From Fragilaria radians (taxonomy: Eukaryota > Bacillariophyta > Fragilariophyceae > Fragilariales > Fragilariaceae), in the NCBI GenBank assembly GCA_900642245.1, contig CAAAJI010000728.1, positions 1 to 23,744 of the forward strand: a DNA stretch of 23,744 bases. The letters are read 5' to 3'. The notes beneath the pieces were generated by a model. The model was not told the DNA's origin. It ran no database searches and worked only from the letters and a program-made list of their open reading frames with translations. The position numbers were made by a program, and so were the translations under genes. The first letter of the stretch is position 1, and every line of letters starts with the position of its first letter. Positions 9,034 to 18,744 of this stretch are shown here, piece after piece.

Positions 9034-10653
9034 TCATTGATGCTTTTTGTCAAATTTCACTGCATTGATTATTTTCGTTACACTTGTCTGTGCTCCATAA
9101 ACCGAATAGATTCCATCGATGGCAGCATTTGCTGTTAAACCCTGTCGAACTAGCCCTAAAAGAAGATCCCACACCACTTTTCGTCAATGAAACTTATGCT
9201 TCACCCTACCCTGCACATTATACGTGAGTAGCCTTGCTGGCTTTCTACCACCAAGACCGTTTTGGTACTCCTCCCAAAGATCATGTAATGACCTTGGGTT
9301 AGGACTTAACAGATTTCCAGACAATTCAGTTCCCACCACCTCCCCTGAATCACCTCCCACGCCCTGTTACTGAATCACCATTAACTGCTCTGCCACCAAA
9401 AAACCTCGTCAAATCTCTCTGTTATTCCCAACTCCATTTTCTTCCAAATCATTTGCTCCATCACCACTATCTAGAATTTTGTCTAAAAATGCCGAGCCTT
9501 GATTCCCAGTCACAAGCACCTGTAGTTGAATAATATGATTTTTTTCACTGTTAGTTTCCCAGGTTCTTACCTCTCCCAGACCTTTTTTAATCTCATTTTT
9601 CACATCTTCCGGTACCATGTAATGAAACTCAGAGTAGACACACCACAAGAATGACCGCCCCAGCACTAAGCTTACCAATTCTGGAAGCTTCTTTCTAATA
9701 TTTGGAACAACAATGGTTAGTAAAAAAGAGTTGATAACAGAATTTTTGAAAGCATCATCCTCGTCACAGTTTTTGTAAATGCATGCACCTCCAATACACA
9801 ACTTTTCAGCCACCTTTGCGTCTGGATAAGGCAACTCAACGTCATCATACACATCTGAAACCCTTCCCTCACCCTTCCATTGTCCCCAAATATCCTTTTC
9901 ATCCTTTGAACATCCGCATTGTCTAACATGTGTCACGCCAAATTTTCGAATGTTGTGACTGCCTAGTGGCCCTTCATTGTCAAGGAACTCCTCCCGGTTG
10001 AACACCTTCTGCCCAAAGACATTCTGCACTACATCTTTTGCCTTAACGCCACCTGTTGGGATGTCAACATTGTTGCTGAAAGAAAAAAAGGAATTTGGGT
10101 TAGTTTTTAAATTCAATTCCAGCCATAAAGATAATGACAAATAAACACAAGAAACAGAATCTAATGAACCCAGAACAATTTGCCACGGCGCATCTCGTTC
10201 CTCCTGTACGTTTTTGGACCAAGTTAACCGTGCTTTTAAAACATTTGGAAAGTTGTCATGCATCCGCATGTTCTCTAAAACAAATTGTGTTGTGTCATCA
10301 ATTCTTGCAATCATATGAAACTGAAAGTTCACCAAGGCAGGTATCCCAAACTTCCAAAGGTAGCTATTGTCGTTTTCCTTCAAAACCTTGATCAAAAGTC
10401 AAAATTCTGCCTCCTTCATTGGACGTCTGGTCTTTGATGCTGCACCTTGTTTCTCACTTCCTTCTTCTTCACTCGCTTTATCAGATCATTTATCTCAATA
10501 CTTCTTGTGGGGTTTCCTTCTTCTCGAATCCTACTCCATTCCATCAGACAATTTGGCATGAACAATGATAAGGCTTTCTTCCAAAACTTGAGGGTATTCG
10601 ACCGTGCCAATGTTGGATTGGCATCACAAGGCGGATCAGGAGTCCCAAAGCAC
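9034..10653 (-). pseudogene. Crypton-type tyrosine recombinase, decayed
   Basis: The longest uninterrupted piece is 9409-10395 (328 codons). It holds a tyrosine-recombinase core with the expected spacing: HNIR (H147, R150 of this piece), then W173 in GQWKGEGRVSD and a candidate nucleophile Y183, 33 residues after the Arg. It is followed by DDVELPYPDAKVAEKLCIGG. Upstream on the same strand, past one TGA (near 10397) and one frameshift (near 10455), lies the N-terminal part, including GTPDPPCDANP, KFWKKALS, GNPTRSIEINDL and KRVKKKEVR. The piece begins after a plausible acceptor AG at 10655-10654. Downstream, in the same frame but past TGA (9411-9409), TAA (9369-9367) and TGA (9186-9184), lies a C-terminal domain (LWEEYQNGLGGRKPARL, RKVVWDLLLGLVRQG, IDGIYSVYG) ending at TGA 9036-9034. 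I take it as the DNA-binding domain found with these recombinases. Cryptons move by Tyr-recombinase chemistry and lack inverted repeats; no ends could be placed. The GC-richer composition differs from the flanks. Confidence 0.75.
9320..9357 (+). repeat. 38-bp direct repeat, copy 2
   Basis: Partner of 8961-8998, at an offset of 359 bp with 37 of 38 bases identical. It lies between the catalytic part and the C-terminal domain of the minus-strand recombinase pseudogene. Confidence 0.75.
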
Positions 10654-11007
10654 CTGAAATATATCCATCATAAAATGTTGTTAGGGGTGATAGAAAGAAG
10701 TTGAGCAGGTGTATACACCTGCTCTTTTTTATACACTTTACCATGGTGAAATGACATGAAGTTGTCAAGTGTTGCTTTGTAAATTTTCGTAGTTGACATA
10801 CTTTTAGTTAAAACCAAAATTTTGAACGTTGACGACTAGTACATTTTCTACATACGTAATTGTTGTACTTGTTGTTTGAGATGCAACAATATATCCAACG
10901 TCGAAAATTGTTGTATTTGCAATACTTTGCAATTAGCTCTAAGTAAAATTAAGAATTTTGATTTGATACCATTCAATTGAGAGAGTATTAATTTCTCGAT
11001 TTCAGTA
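10654..11007. other. Spacer, nothing recognised
   Basis: AT-rich sequence upstream of the recombinase remnant. It contains short self-complementary stretches but no gene, repeat family or RNA motif that I can support. A pyrimidine-poor ATTTCAG ends at about 11005, directly before the next open frame. Confidence 0.4.
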
Positions 11008-11643
11008 TTGCTGACGTGGAATCCTAGGAAAAAAATACAACGGTTGTATTTCCCTGATAACATACAGGTTCCCAGAGCGCTAAACTCAGAACTCCTAAGA
11101 AAGGGAAAAAGAAAGATAACGGCAATGACGAAGATAAAAAAAGCATCTAAGGTGTCTTTTTGGGGCTCTTCAGACATATCTATAGGAGTGGAAAACTTAT
11201 GTAACTTGATTAAGCTAGATGAAGATGCAAGGTTTTTGATCATACCTATGAATCTTTGTAATGTTAGGAATATGGTTCAACTATCTGACCATGCCTTACA
11301 TGATGCCACCGGTTTGTTTTCACATCAAGACCTAAGAAATCCCAATTTCAAGGATTCAACTATCAAGATATTTCGCTTAGGAAAGTGCTTCAAATTGGTA
11401 ATTGAGGAAATCAACGGTTTAGGAGAGCATGATGAAGTTCCAGAAAAGCTGATTCCATACTCACTTAGTAATGAAAATGCGTTTTTAGGTTCAGATAACC
11501 TGGCGATATTAAAGCATTATTATATAAAATTTCATCTACAATTACGCAAGCAACTATTGGACTACGTAGAAGACTTGATGATACAAGACTCGTTGATTGG
11601 GTTTACAGAGTGGATCAAATATCAGCATAATGTCTACACCTAG
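11008..11643 (+). CDS. Orphan open frame, unrecognised protein
   Basis: A frame of about 212 codons ends in TAG and is open from just after a possible splice acceptor (ATTTCAG, ending about 11005). The first in-frame ATG is at 11125, giving a 173-residue product; the frame upstream of it would need an earlier exon. The product is hydrophilic with a Lys/Arg-rich start (LLRKGKRK, TKIKKASK), then a mixed region (MNLCNVRNMVQLSDHALHDA, LGKCFKLVIEEINGLGE, HYYIKFHLQLRKQLLDYVED). I see no signal peptide, membrane segment or metal-binding motif and recognise no family. It sits between a Crypton remnant and a copia remnant, so it could be an unrecognised transposon protein, a host exon or a decayed gene. 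Confidence 0.35.
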   Translation: MLTWNPRKKIQRLYFPDNIQVPRALNSELLRKGKRKITAMTKIKKASKVSFWGSSDISIGVENLCNLIKLDEDARFLIIPMNLCNVRNMVQLSDHALHDATGLFSHQDLRNPNFKDSTIKIFRLGKCFKLVIEEINGLGEHDEVPEKLIPYSLSNENAFLGSDNLAILKHYYIKFHLQLRKQLLDYVEDLMIQDSLIGFTEWIKYQHNVYT

Positions 11644-12424
11644 TTTACACTACTAAGTCTTCTAACCCATTACACTTTTATCATAAGCACCTCAACCATG
11701 CATTTATAACAACTCCAGACTTTGAAGGATATAAAAGAAGTGCTAAAGAACAGTTGTGAACTATGCCACCGATTAGGCCTGTAGAAGTATCCTAATGTGG
11801 TATAGGTGATAGAAGTGTAATTTGATTAATTATAATACTTTTTAGTTGCAGAACTTAACTGATTCAATCCCTCAAAGGATTCAATCTTGATCACTGAAAT
11901 TTCCAGTGAATCTGGAGTGCACTTTGGCACTTCTAAATACGCCCTATTTTCGATAGGCCGTTTTAACCGCACTATTAGCTTAATTAACTAACCTTTAGAT
12001 TTAGTTAGTGCGTTGAATATTTGATGTTGGACCTTATTGTCTAATCCAACTGTTTAAGTAAACATATTTCAGATTCCTTAAGTAATTCTTAAGGTAAACT
12101 ATTCTGAGGTTAGTAGGTTCAAATCTCACTAATATGTTTCCTTTTTTTCTTTGCAGTCCGCATATTGCAGTTGAGAATGCTACAGATCAGTTTGAAAGGA
12201 ACCCCGAGTTTCAAAATGAAGATTTCCATTAAATGCCAGACCACCCCAATACTTTTATGAATACAATTATTATGTCTTAGCAATCCTACACCTGCAATAT
12301 CATATGCAAGAGACCAGAAATTGTTGGACAAAAGTCCATTTTGTCATCTAATACCATACTGTATGGTTAAACCGCCAATGGATATGGCCAAGATACATAA
12401 TTTGTCATCAAACCCGACAACTGG
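11644..12424. other. Spacer before the plus-strand copia remnant
   Basis: AT-rich, with no open frame that looks coding. It contains TTAGTTAGTGCG-type repeats and a TTCAAATCTCAC stretch near 12118 that resembles a tRNA T-arm, but no tRNA fold could be completed. The lost integrase part or an LTR of the downstream copia remnant might be here, too decayed to recognise. Confidence 0.35.
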
Positions 12425-13655
12425 CAAGTAAAACTTGGAATTCAAGACCCAAGAGGAATCAAGAATGCCATAGGCTTAGATAGGAAGAGTAAAAATACTC
12501 TTTGGCAAGCAGCAATTGAACCAGAGCTTAAGCAATTTTCGGATTATGAGACATTTATTGTACTTGATTCTGGGGAGGACATTCCCAAAGGATACCAGAA
12601 GATTACATATCACATATATAGTATTTGATGTCACATATGATTTAAGACACAAAGCCAGACTGGTTGCAGGTGGTCATTGGACAGTGAATGACTATGAGGA
12701 CATTTATTCACGTGTTCTACGTATGGATACTATCAGAATTGAATTTTTCCTAGGAGAAGTCTACGGATTGTCATGCTGTGACATTGGAAATGCATTCCTA
12801 TATGGAAAAACAAAGCAGAAGGTTTACATAACAGCTGGTCCAGAGTTGGTATAACACTATGTGGAAAGAACCTAACTATTAACAAATCTTTATATGGTTT
12901 GAAGACTTCAGCTGCCAGGTTTCATGAACGTTTAGCAGAGTCAATGTTACGTTTAGGATTTATGAAAACAAAGCATGAACATGATTTATGGATGATAGAC
13001 AAGACGTCACATTATGAGGTTTTGGCTACTTATGTGGATGGCATTCTTATTTGGAGTAAAGATCCCACGGGAGTCATCAAGTCTCTTGAAAAGACCTACT
13101 TTTAGAACAACATTGGCATTCCTGAGTATTATGTAGAAGGAAATGTGGAGTTGCTTGGAGATTCATGGAAAATTTAAGAATTAGGATTAGCCATCTCTGG
13201 AAGGAGATACATTCAAAATGTCAAACCAAGGTTTGCAGGTCTTTTGGGAAGGAATTGAAGCCTAGCAAGACACCTATGAGTGAAGGATGCCATCCTGAAA
13301 TAGAGGACATACCATTATGCACTGGTGAAGATTCAGATTGGTATAGCTCCATCATAGATTGTTTCATTTGGGTAATTGTTTGAGGACGGATTGAAATTGC
13401 TTATGCCACTTTGGCTATGAGCAGATTCAAAAAGGCACCAATAGAAGGACATTTAGGGCAGTTAAATGACTTTGGATTACCTGAAGACATTTCCAAAAGG
13501 AGAGAGTCATCACGTCATGTCCAAGTCACTCTGAATATCCTGTTGAGGACCATTCTAATTGGAAAGACTGCTACCCAGACGCTGAAGAAGAGGTACCAAA
13601 TGACCTTCCTATGTGTTTAAGGAAGGTGAAGATTTTATAAGATGTACCTTTAGAT
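12425..13655 (+). pseudogene. Copia reverse transcriptase remnant of a second lineage
   Basis: RT blocks appear in order, spread over shifted frames. They are NTLWQAAIEPELKQFSDYET (about 12498-12557), GEDIPKGYQ, then from about 12610 VFDVTYDLRHKARLVAGGHW, GEVYGLSCCDIGNAFLYGKT and KVYITAGPEL. Then come KTSAARFHERLAESMLRLGF (12901-12960), YVDGILIWSKDP (13030-13065), KTPMSEGCHPEIEDIPLCTG (about 13270-13330), IAYATLAMSRF near 13400-13425, and PDAEEEVPNDLP near 13578-13613. The catalytic YVDD box reads YVDG, so the second Asp is lost. Several stops and frame changes interrupt it, and most of RNase H, integrase and gag are gone. The KVYITAGPE and DLWMIDKTSHYEVLATYVDG style differs clearly from the other two copia elements here, so this is an independent insertion. 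Confidence 0.8.
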
Positions 13656-15850
13656 ACTGGAGGAGAAGTAAGATATTGTGCTACAGTTCAACTCTGAATA
13701 TGAATTATAAGGAAAACAAGAACCATCTTCTGTTTAAGTGTAATACACCTTTCGCATTTCAATTTTGTATATAGAGCTAAATTGATCAACTCATGTTTTG
13801 CACTCAATTTAAGTTCTTGGAGAATCTAATAGATTATACCTTGCTTCTGGACAAAAGGCTGATTGCCCGTATCCCTAGCTAAAAAAGAGTATTAGAAGAA
13901 TAGTGTACAATTCAAAGCATTTAAAAATTTCCAAATAACCATGGATATGAAGTTTCTATTGATCAGATTGGTTCCTGTGAATCAATTTGTCGATGTCATA
14001 GCTTGCAACTAATGAAAGATTCAATATTCACTTTCACGTGACACAGGTGGGCTGTCGCGAAATTCTCTTCTGCTAAAAGCTATCTCAAAATAGCGTGTAA
14101 CTGTGAAGGCACAAAAATGCGGATGTTAGGTTTATTTGTTTAGGTTAACCAATAGAGATGTAAGACATTCGAGATAATGCGGTCAGAATTCGATTTAGTC
14201 TTACAGTTTGCAATTGCAACTTTCAAGTATAACTTTGTTGAACTTATTTGTTTTGTGATCAACTCAATAGAAGACTTTCCAGCATACCATCACAGCCTCC
14301 GCTGGAAACTGTATATTGGTTTTCCAAAATGAAGGTTTTTTGTTCAAGCTCACAAAAGATTGTTGGGGAAGTTTTCTTAGGTTTCATGGTAAATAACTTG
14401 TAGGCGCACAAATACCTTTTTGGGTGCGAATTAAGCGATATAAGATACAACTAATTACATGCATCAAACAAGTAATCAAAAATCCAGGTGTCAGCACAAA
14501 TTTCTTTTGAATTTTGTTGAAAGGGCAGGCCATCACCCTTATCGATAATCACCGGTAGAATGGGTTGAATGGATAGGATGCTGAGCCTCCTGACAAACAT
14601 TTCCTGGATTTGTTTATTAGAGATTTTGAATATAGAAAACATCAGACTATATATGTCTTAACATTTTTGTCTACCAATATTTGCTACAATCGAGGAGTGT
14701 AACTGAGAGTTGCAAAAAAGCGCCTCAATAGCTTGATCAGAATAACAACATTAAAATTTGGATCCAGGCATGATCACAGAGTACCATAAAACTACAATAG
14801 AAGCAGATGCTGACACTTATGGATTTGCAAATAAAGAATCTGTTTCTTTTTGAGTAGATATGCTGTAGCAAGATCACGGCTAATTCACCAGAGGATGTTT
14901 TGTTTTCTACTACATGTGGTGTATGCAGCTCTAAGATATCTTTCAATTCTAGCCGCCACACAGATTAGAACGTTTTATGCTCTTTAGATGCTTTTGGAAA
15001 TCAGGTGATTAACTTGGAAACCATAAAGTTTGCTAAGCATAGATGAGATTTCACTTTTCATTAAAGTCAAATGAATAGGACAAGTAGGACACTAACTGCT
15101 AAGTATTTTGTCTAGGAATCACAAGCTTGTCTATGAACCTAAAAATCCCAAATTTGCTTTTTGTGTGTTACCCAGGAAATATTTTGTCTAGATTCCTTGT
15201 TCTTTTGCATACTCTAGCGTAACAGAGGGCATGCACTCCATGGTCCGCTGTCCCATATATTGAAGGATCATGGAAATCATGATCTTTTGTAAACATACAG
15301 CATGAACAAGAAGGCCCAGTACTTGAAAGGCACTTGAGGGATAAATTGTAACCGTTTTGAACAAGTTTTCTAAGCCATTTTTCATGCCAAGCAAATTTTG
15401 GATAAATGCACTTAATTGGCCTTGTTTATTACATATTTTATGGTCCCATCATTTAGAACTATGAGACATATATTATACTTTGCGACGAAATGTATTTTCA
15501 AGCGTGGAAATACGATTCATCCATTTATAAATTCACAAACGCCTAGATGTGGAGTGAATATTGTAATGTTGCCGTGAGATTCTGTTTTTGCTACTATTTT
15601 GACAAGAATGTTCTAATCACAACAGATTTGCCAGCCATTGCTAGCCTCTTTCTATTGAAAAGAATTTTATCACTAGCAGTAGGAGTATTGTTTTCCTCAA
15701 AAACAGTTCTGACGCCCAGAAGTGGTTAGGAAGGTAAAGAAATCATTGAACTGGGTTAGCCAAACCTTATCTCGTACATCATCATGTCTGATAAAGTGCA
15801 GGGATATTAACCTATTACTTTGCAATAATACACCCCGAATTTACTGAATA
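13656..15850. other. Long stretch with no recognisable gene
   Basis: AT-rich DNA with minus-strand frames of at most 74 codons (such as 14259-14450, 14451-14642, 14737-14961 and 15188-15394), none with a recognisable motif. The 15188-15394 frame (containing MLGMKNGLENLF and PSVTLEYAKEQG) reads somewhat protein-like, but I cannot assign or extend it. The stretch ends at the TA target site of the pogo-like transposon. Confidence 0.4.
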
Positions 15851-15875
15851 GCGTAAAACATCAATGTATGGCCCA
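15851..15875 (+). repeat. Left terminal inverted repeat of the pogo-like element
   Basis: Reads GCGTAAAACATCA, then ATG, then TATGGCCCA. It matches the reverse complement of 23026-23050 at 21 of 25 positions. TA precedes it. Confidence 0.85.
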
Positions 15876-16271
15876 ACATCATTTCATGGCCCTTTGTTTC
15901 ATTTTACCCAATCAAAAAAAAGAAACATTTGGTCGTCAATTTTGATTGGCTGTTCATCGAAAACAGCAATTGGTTGTCTATTTAAAATGGCCTCATCAAG
16001 GAAGCCTTCCTGAAGATATCAAAATGCCATAAAGGAAACATTACCTGGTGGTAAAATGATGACGTGTTCTAAAACCATGGCATTCCTTATCGCACATTGA
16101 AAAAATTAAATTTTCAAAGGAAAGAATTGGAAGTGAAACCAGCTTTGTCCTGTGAAGCGGAATTGAACATGCACAATTGGATTGTTGAGATGCAGGAAAA
16201 TGGCTTCCCAGTGAATCGCGATACAGTTTTGAAAAAAGGAAACAAAATTTATCAAGAAATGTATGGATCCC

Positions 16272-16458
16272 TGTTGCAGTAACTTAGTTATTTTAGTGAT
16301 ACAAGTACGGAAGAAAGAAGAAAAAAGAAAATTAGAAACTCTGCGAGTCGGACGAGGCGAAGAATGCGAAGAATCAAATTTTAGTCTAGAATCTAAGACC
16401 TAGTAGCAAACAAGTGATTTGAAGGATTCTTTTTACTTTCGACAAAGTAATTTCAACA
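16272..16458 (+). repeat. 5' LTR of the copia element (187 bp)
   Basis: Starts TGTTGCAGTAAC and ends TTTCAACA. It lacks nine bases (TCGTCATAC-type) present in the 3' LTR, apparently lost between two ATAC copies, and differs by two other substitutions. No TATA box is visible. Positions 16378-16392 are complementary to the sequence that begins at the LTR end. Confidence 0.95.
16378..16392 (+). promoter_or_regulatory. LTR segment complementary to the primer-binding position
   Basis: ATTTTAGTCTAGAAT is the exact reverse complement of 16458-16472. If transcription started at or just before this point, the RNA 5' end could fold back onto the primer-binding position, leaving a 65-nt loop. The start site itself is inferred, not seen. 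Confidence 0.5.
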
Positions 16459-16474
16459 TTCTAGACTAAAATAT
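16458..16474 (+). promoter_or_regulatory. Candidate self-complementary primer-binding site
   Basis: The 17 bases from the last LTR base onward, ATTCTAGACTAAAATAT, are the exact complement of a 3' LTR stretch (21319-21335); 15 of them match the 5' LTR copy without a break. This is where a tRNA-complementary site is normally found. I see no TGG-type start and no similarity to the initiator-Met tRNA sites common in copia elements. Confidence 0.55.
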
Positions 16475-16486
16475 CATTGATTAACA

Positions 16487-17665
16487 ATGAGTGGTCGAAA
16501 TACACAAGGTCGTGGACGGGGATCGCGAGGAAATTTGTCGAGAGGAAGAGGTAGAAGTGGACGACATGATCCCAATACTTCCCAATCAAAGGGAATCATC
16601 AAGAAGAACCTGCAAGATTATCAATACTACCTTGGATCTGCTAAACAAGCTTCTGATTATGAAGCAACTACATCTTATTTGATCAATCAGATCAAGAAAA
16701 CCTACGCGTATGGTAATGATATCGCGACAGCACTGGATCAACTCCAACATGTCGATTTATCCCCATTCAAGCCAACATTGCAGTCAAGTCAGAGCAAGGA
16801 AGAGGATGTCAGAGCTTTAGAAAATGAACAGTTTAGACTTGAGTTCAAAAATTTGTTTGATGTCTATGTTAAGCGAGAACAGACATACCTGATGAATATG
16901 TCCAAGGCATATGCATTTTTGTGGGACCAATGCTCAAAGGCCATGCAACAGAAGATTGAGTCACGCCAGGATTATGAGAAGGACATTGTAAACAATCCAA
17001 TTAAGTTGTTGTGTGCAATTAAAGAACATGCATTAAACTTTCAAGACAAAAAATATCCAATGGTTATCATCATGGATGTATTTAGAGTCTTTTCATCTAC
17101 TTGACAGAAGGAAGGAGAATCCCTTCAAGATTACACAAAGAGGTTTAAAGTGGCAAAGGATGTGCTGGAATCACATCTAGGAGGTCCAGTTATTTTGAAA
17201 AAATTTATAACACAATACTCATTAGGTAATGATCAGTACCCAAAGTCAATGGCAGAAGCAATAAATGTTCTAAGCAATCATAAATTTGATCCTGGATACA
17301 ATCAGAGCAACAACCAAAACAATCATAACAGAAATAATACTTCAGAAGGCCATGAACATCAACAGATACCCAGTCTGTCTTTCGCCCAGTTAGAAGGAAA
17401 GTGATACTGTTGTGGCTCATCAGAGCACATGTCTCCTAATTGTCCTCACAAGAATCGACCCAAATCAAAGTGGTATATGAAAACAGGAAAAGTATTTGTG
17501 AATACATCACAGCAAACTTCAGATAATGTCTCAGTGACAACAAATCAATCCAGTAGAACCGAAAATGTACCAGCTGAAACTCCAAGTGCTGCCACAATTC
17601 CAGAGAGTAATGGATGGCAGGGTATCATGTTCAATTTGCAAATATCACTGAAATGCGAAATTTAA
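16487..17665 (+). pseudogene. Copia gag (capsid and zinc knuckle), two internal TGA codons
   Basis: The ATG at 16487 lies 29 bases after the LTR. The N-terminus is rich in Arg/Gly (GRGRGSRGNLSRGRGRSG), an RNA-binding style tail, followed by a helical capsid-like region ending in KEGESLQDYTKRFKVAKDV. A TGA at 17102-17104 falls just before this conserved block. A Asn-rich linker (NQSNNQNNHNRNN) leads to a retroviral-type zinc knuckle, C-x2-C-x4-H-x4-C, read here as YCCGSSEHMSPNCP. The first Cys position is a TGA (17402-17404), so the knuckle is broken at exactly that codon. The frame then runs to 17665, but the protease is in the -1 frame. A lost A in the run near 17640 explains this better than programmed slippage. 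Gag would package the element RNA into cytoplasmic particles. Confidence 0.85.
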
Positions 17666-18744
17666 TTTTATTGGACAATCAATCTACAGAACATGTCTTT
17701 TGTAACTCAAAGTTGGTTGCAAATATTCGAGAAGCAGATAATTCATTAATGCTTTCAACTAATGGAGGACCATTTAAGTGCAACATGATAGCAGATACAA
17801 ACCATGTTGGAGAAGTATATTTTAATGAAAAAGGATTGACAAATATCCTAAGCATGAGTCAAATGGAGAAGGTTTGCAAGATTACATACGATGATGAAAA
17901 GAAAGAGTTTTGGGCTCACGTTTCTCCGACAAAATCAATTCCTTTTTGCAAAACATCTTTTGGTTTATATGCTTATAATCCATTTGAAGAAAGCAACAAT
18001 TATCAATTCATTACAACAATGGAGGAGAATAGAAAGTTCTACACTGACAGGCAGTTTCAAAGGGCTAAGAAGGCAAGAGAGTTATATTATTCTCTTGGGA
18101 CTCCATCATTTAAAGACTTTAAAACTATGGTCACCATGAATTTTATCAAAAACAATCCAATTTCATTGGAAGACATTAAGCTTGCAGAGAGTATTTTTGG
18201 CCCGGATATTGGGAGCCTTAAGGGGAAGGCAACACGGAAGAAACCGGTACCAGTTGTATCAGATTACATTGAAGTGCCCAGAGAGTTAATACAAGCTCAA
18301 CAAGATGTCATTTTATGTATGGATACGATGCAAATCAATGGTTTATACTCTCTAACCACTGTGTCAAGAAACATTATGTATAGAACTACGGAAGGGGTGC
18401 CAAATAAAACTGCCAAGGCTTACAGGAGTGCACTGGACAATGTTTTCCGTGTTTATAATATGGCAGGATTTAAGATTAAAAGTATTCATTGTGACAATGA
18501 ATATCGTTCACTGATGCAGGAATTGGAAAGCATCTATGAGGTTAAAATGAACTATGCTAGTGCCCAGGAACATGTACCTGAAATTGAGAGAAGCATACGC
18601 GTCATAAAAGAAAGATTTCGTGCTACCTTTCACAGATTACCCTTCACACGATTACCAGCCATCATGATTAAAATATTGGCTATGGAAAGCACTAAAAAGT
18701 TAAATTTTTTCCCCGGCAGCCAATGGCATATCTCCCTACTATAG
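17614..18744 (+). pseudogene. Copia protease and integrase
   Basis: The frame opens after a TAA just upstream, overlapping gag by 52 bases. The aspartic protease has its active site in LILLDNQSTEHVFCN, with DNQST in place of the usual D-S/T-G, and GLTNILSM further on. A GAG-pre-integrase-like region follows, then the integrase core with the acidic triad: D in LCMDTMQING, D in IHCDNEYRS, and E within HVPEIERSIRVIKERF. All three residues are present. The frame runs off at NFFPGSQW and stops at 18744; the true continuation is in the +1 frame, explained by one extra C in the run at 18711-18714. The integrase C-terminus is therefore encoded by the next segment. Confidence 0.85.

Noticed and set aside
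10134..10704. Plus-strand frames across the recombinase region
   Set aside because: They are antisense to the recombinase pseudogene, whose motifs are clear on the minus strand.
12053..12135. tRNA-like sequence with a T-arm look (TTCAAATCTCAC)
   Set aside because: No D-arm with GG, no convincing anticodon arm and a weak T-stem. The resemblance is limited to one loop.
16097..16282. Independent 61-codon gene before the copia element
   Set aside because: It is the N-terminal DNA-binding part of the interrupted transposase. Its last few codons are already LTR sequence.
17611..17665. Programmed -1 frameshift between gag and protease
   Set aside because: No X-XXY-YYZ slippery heptamer is present in the overlap in the gag frame, and one lost A in the nearby run restores a natural reading.
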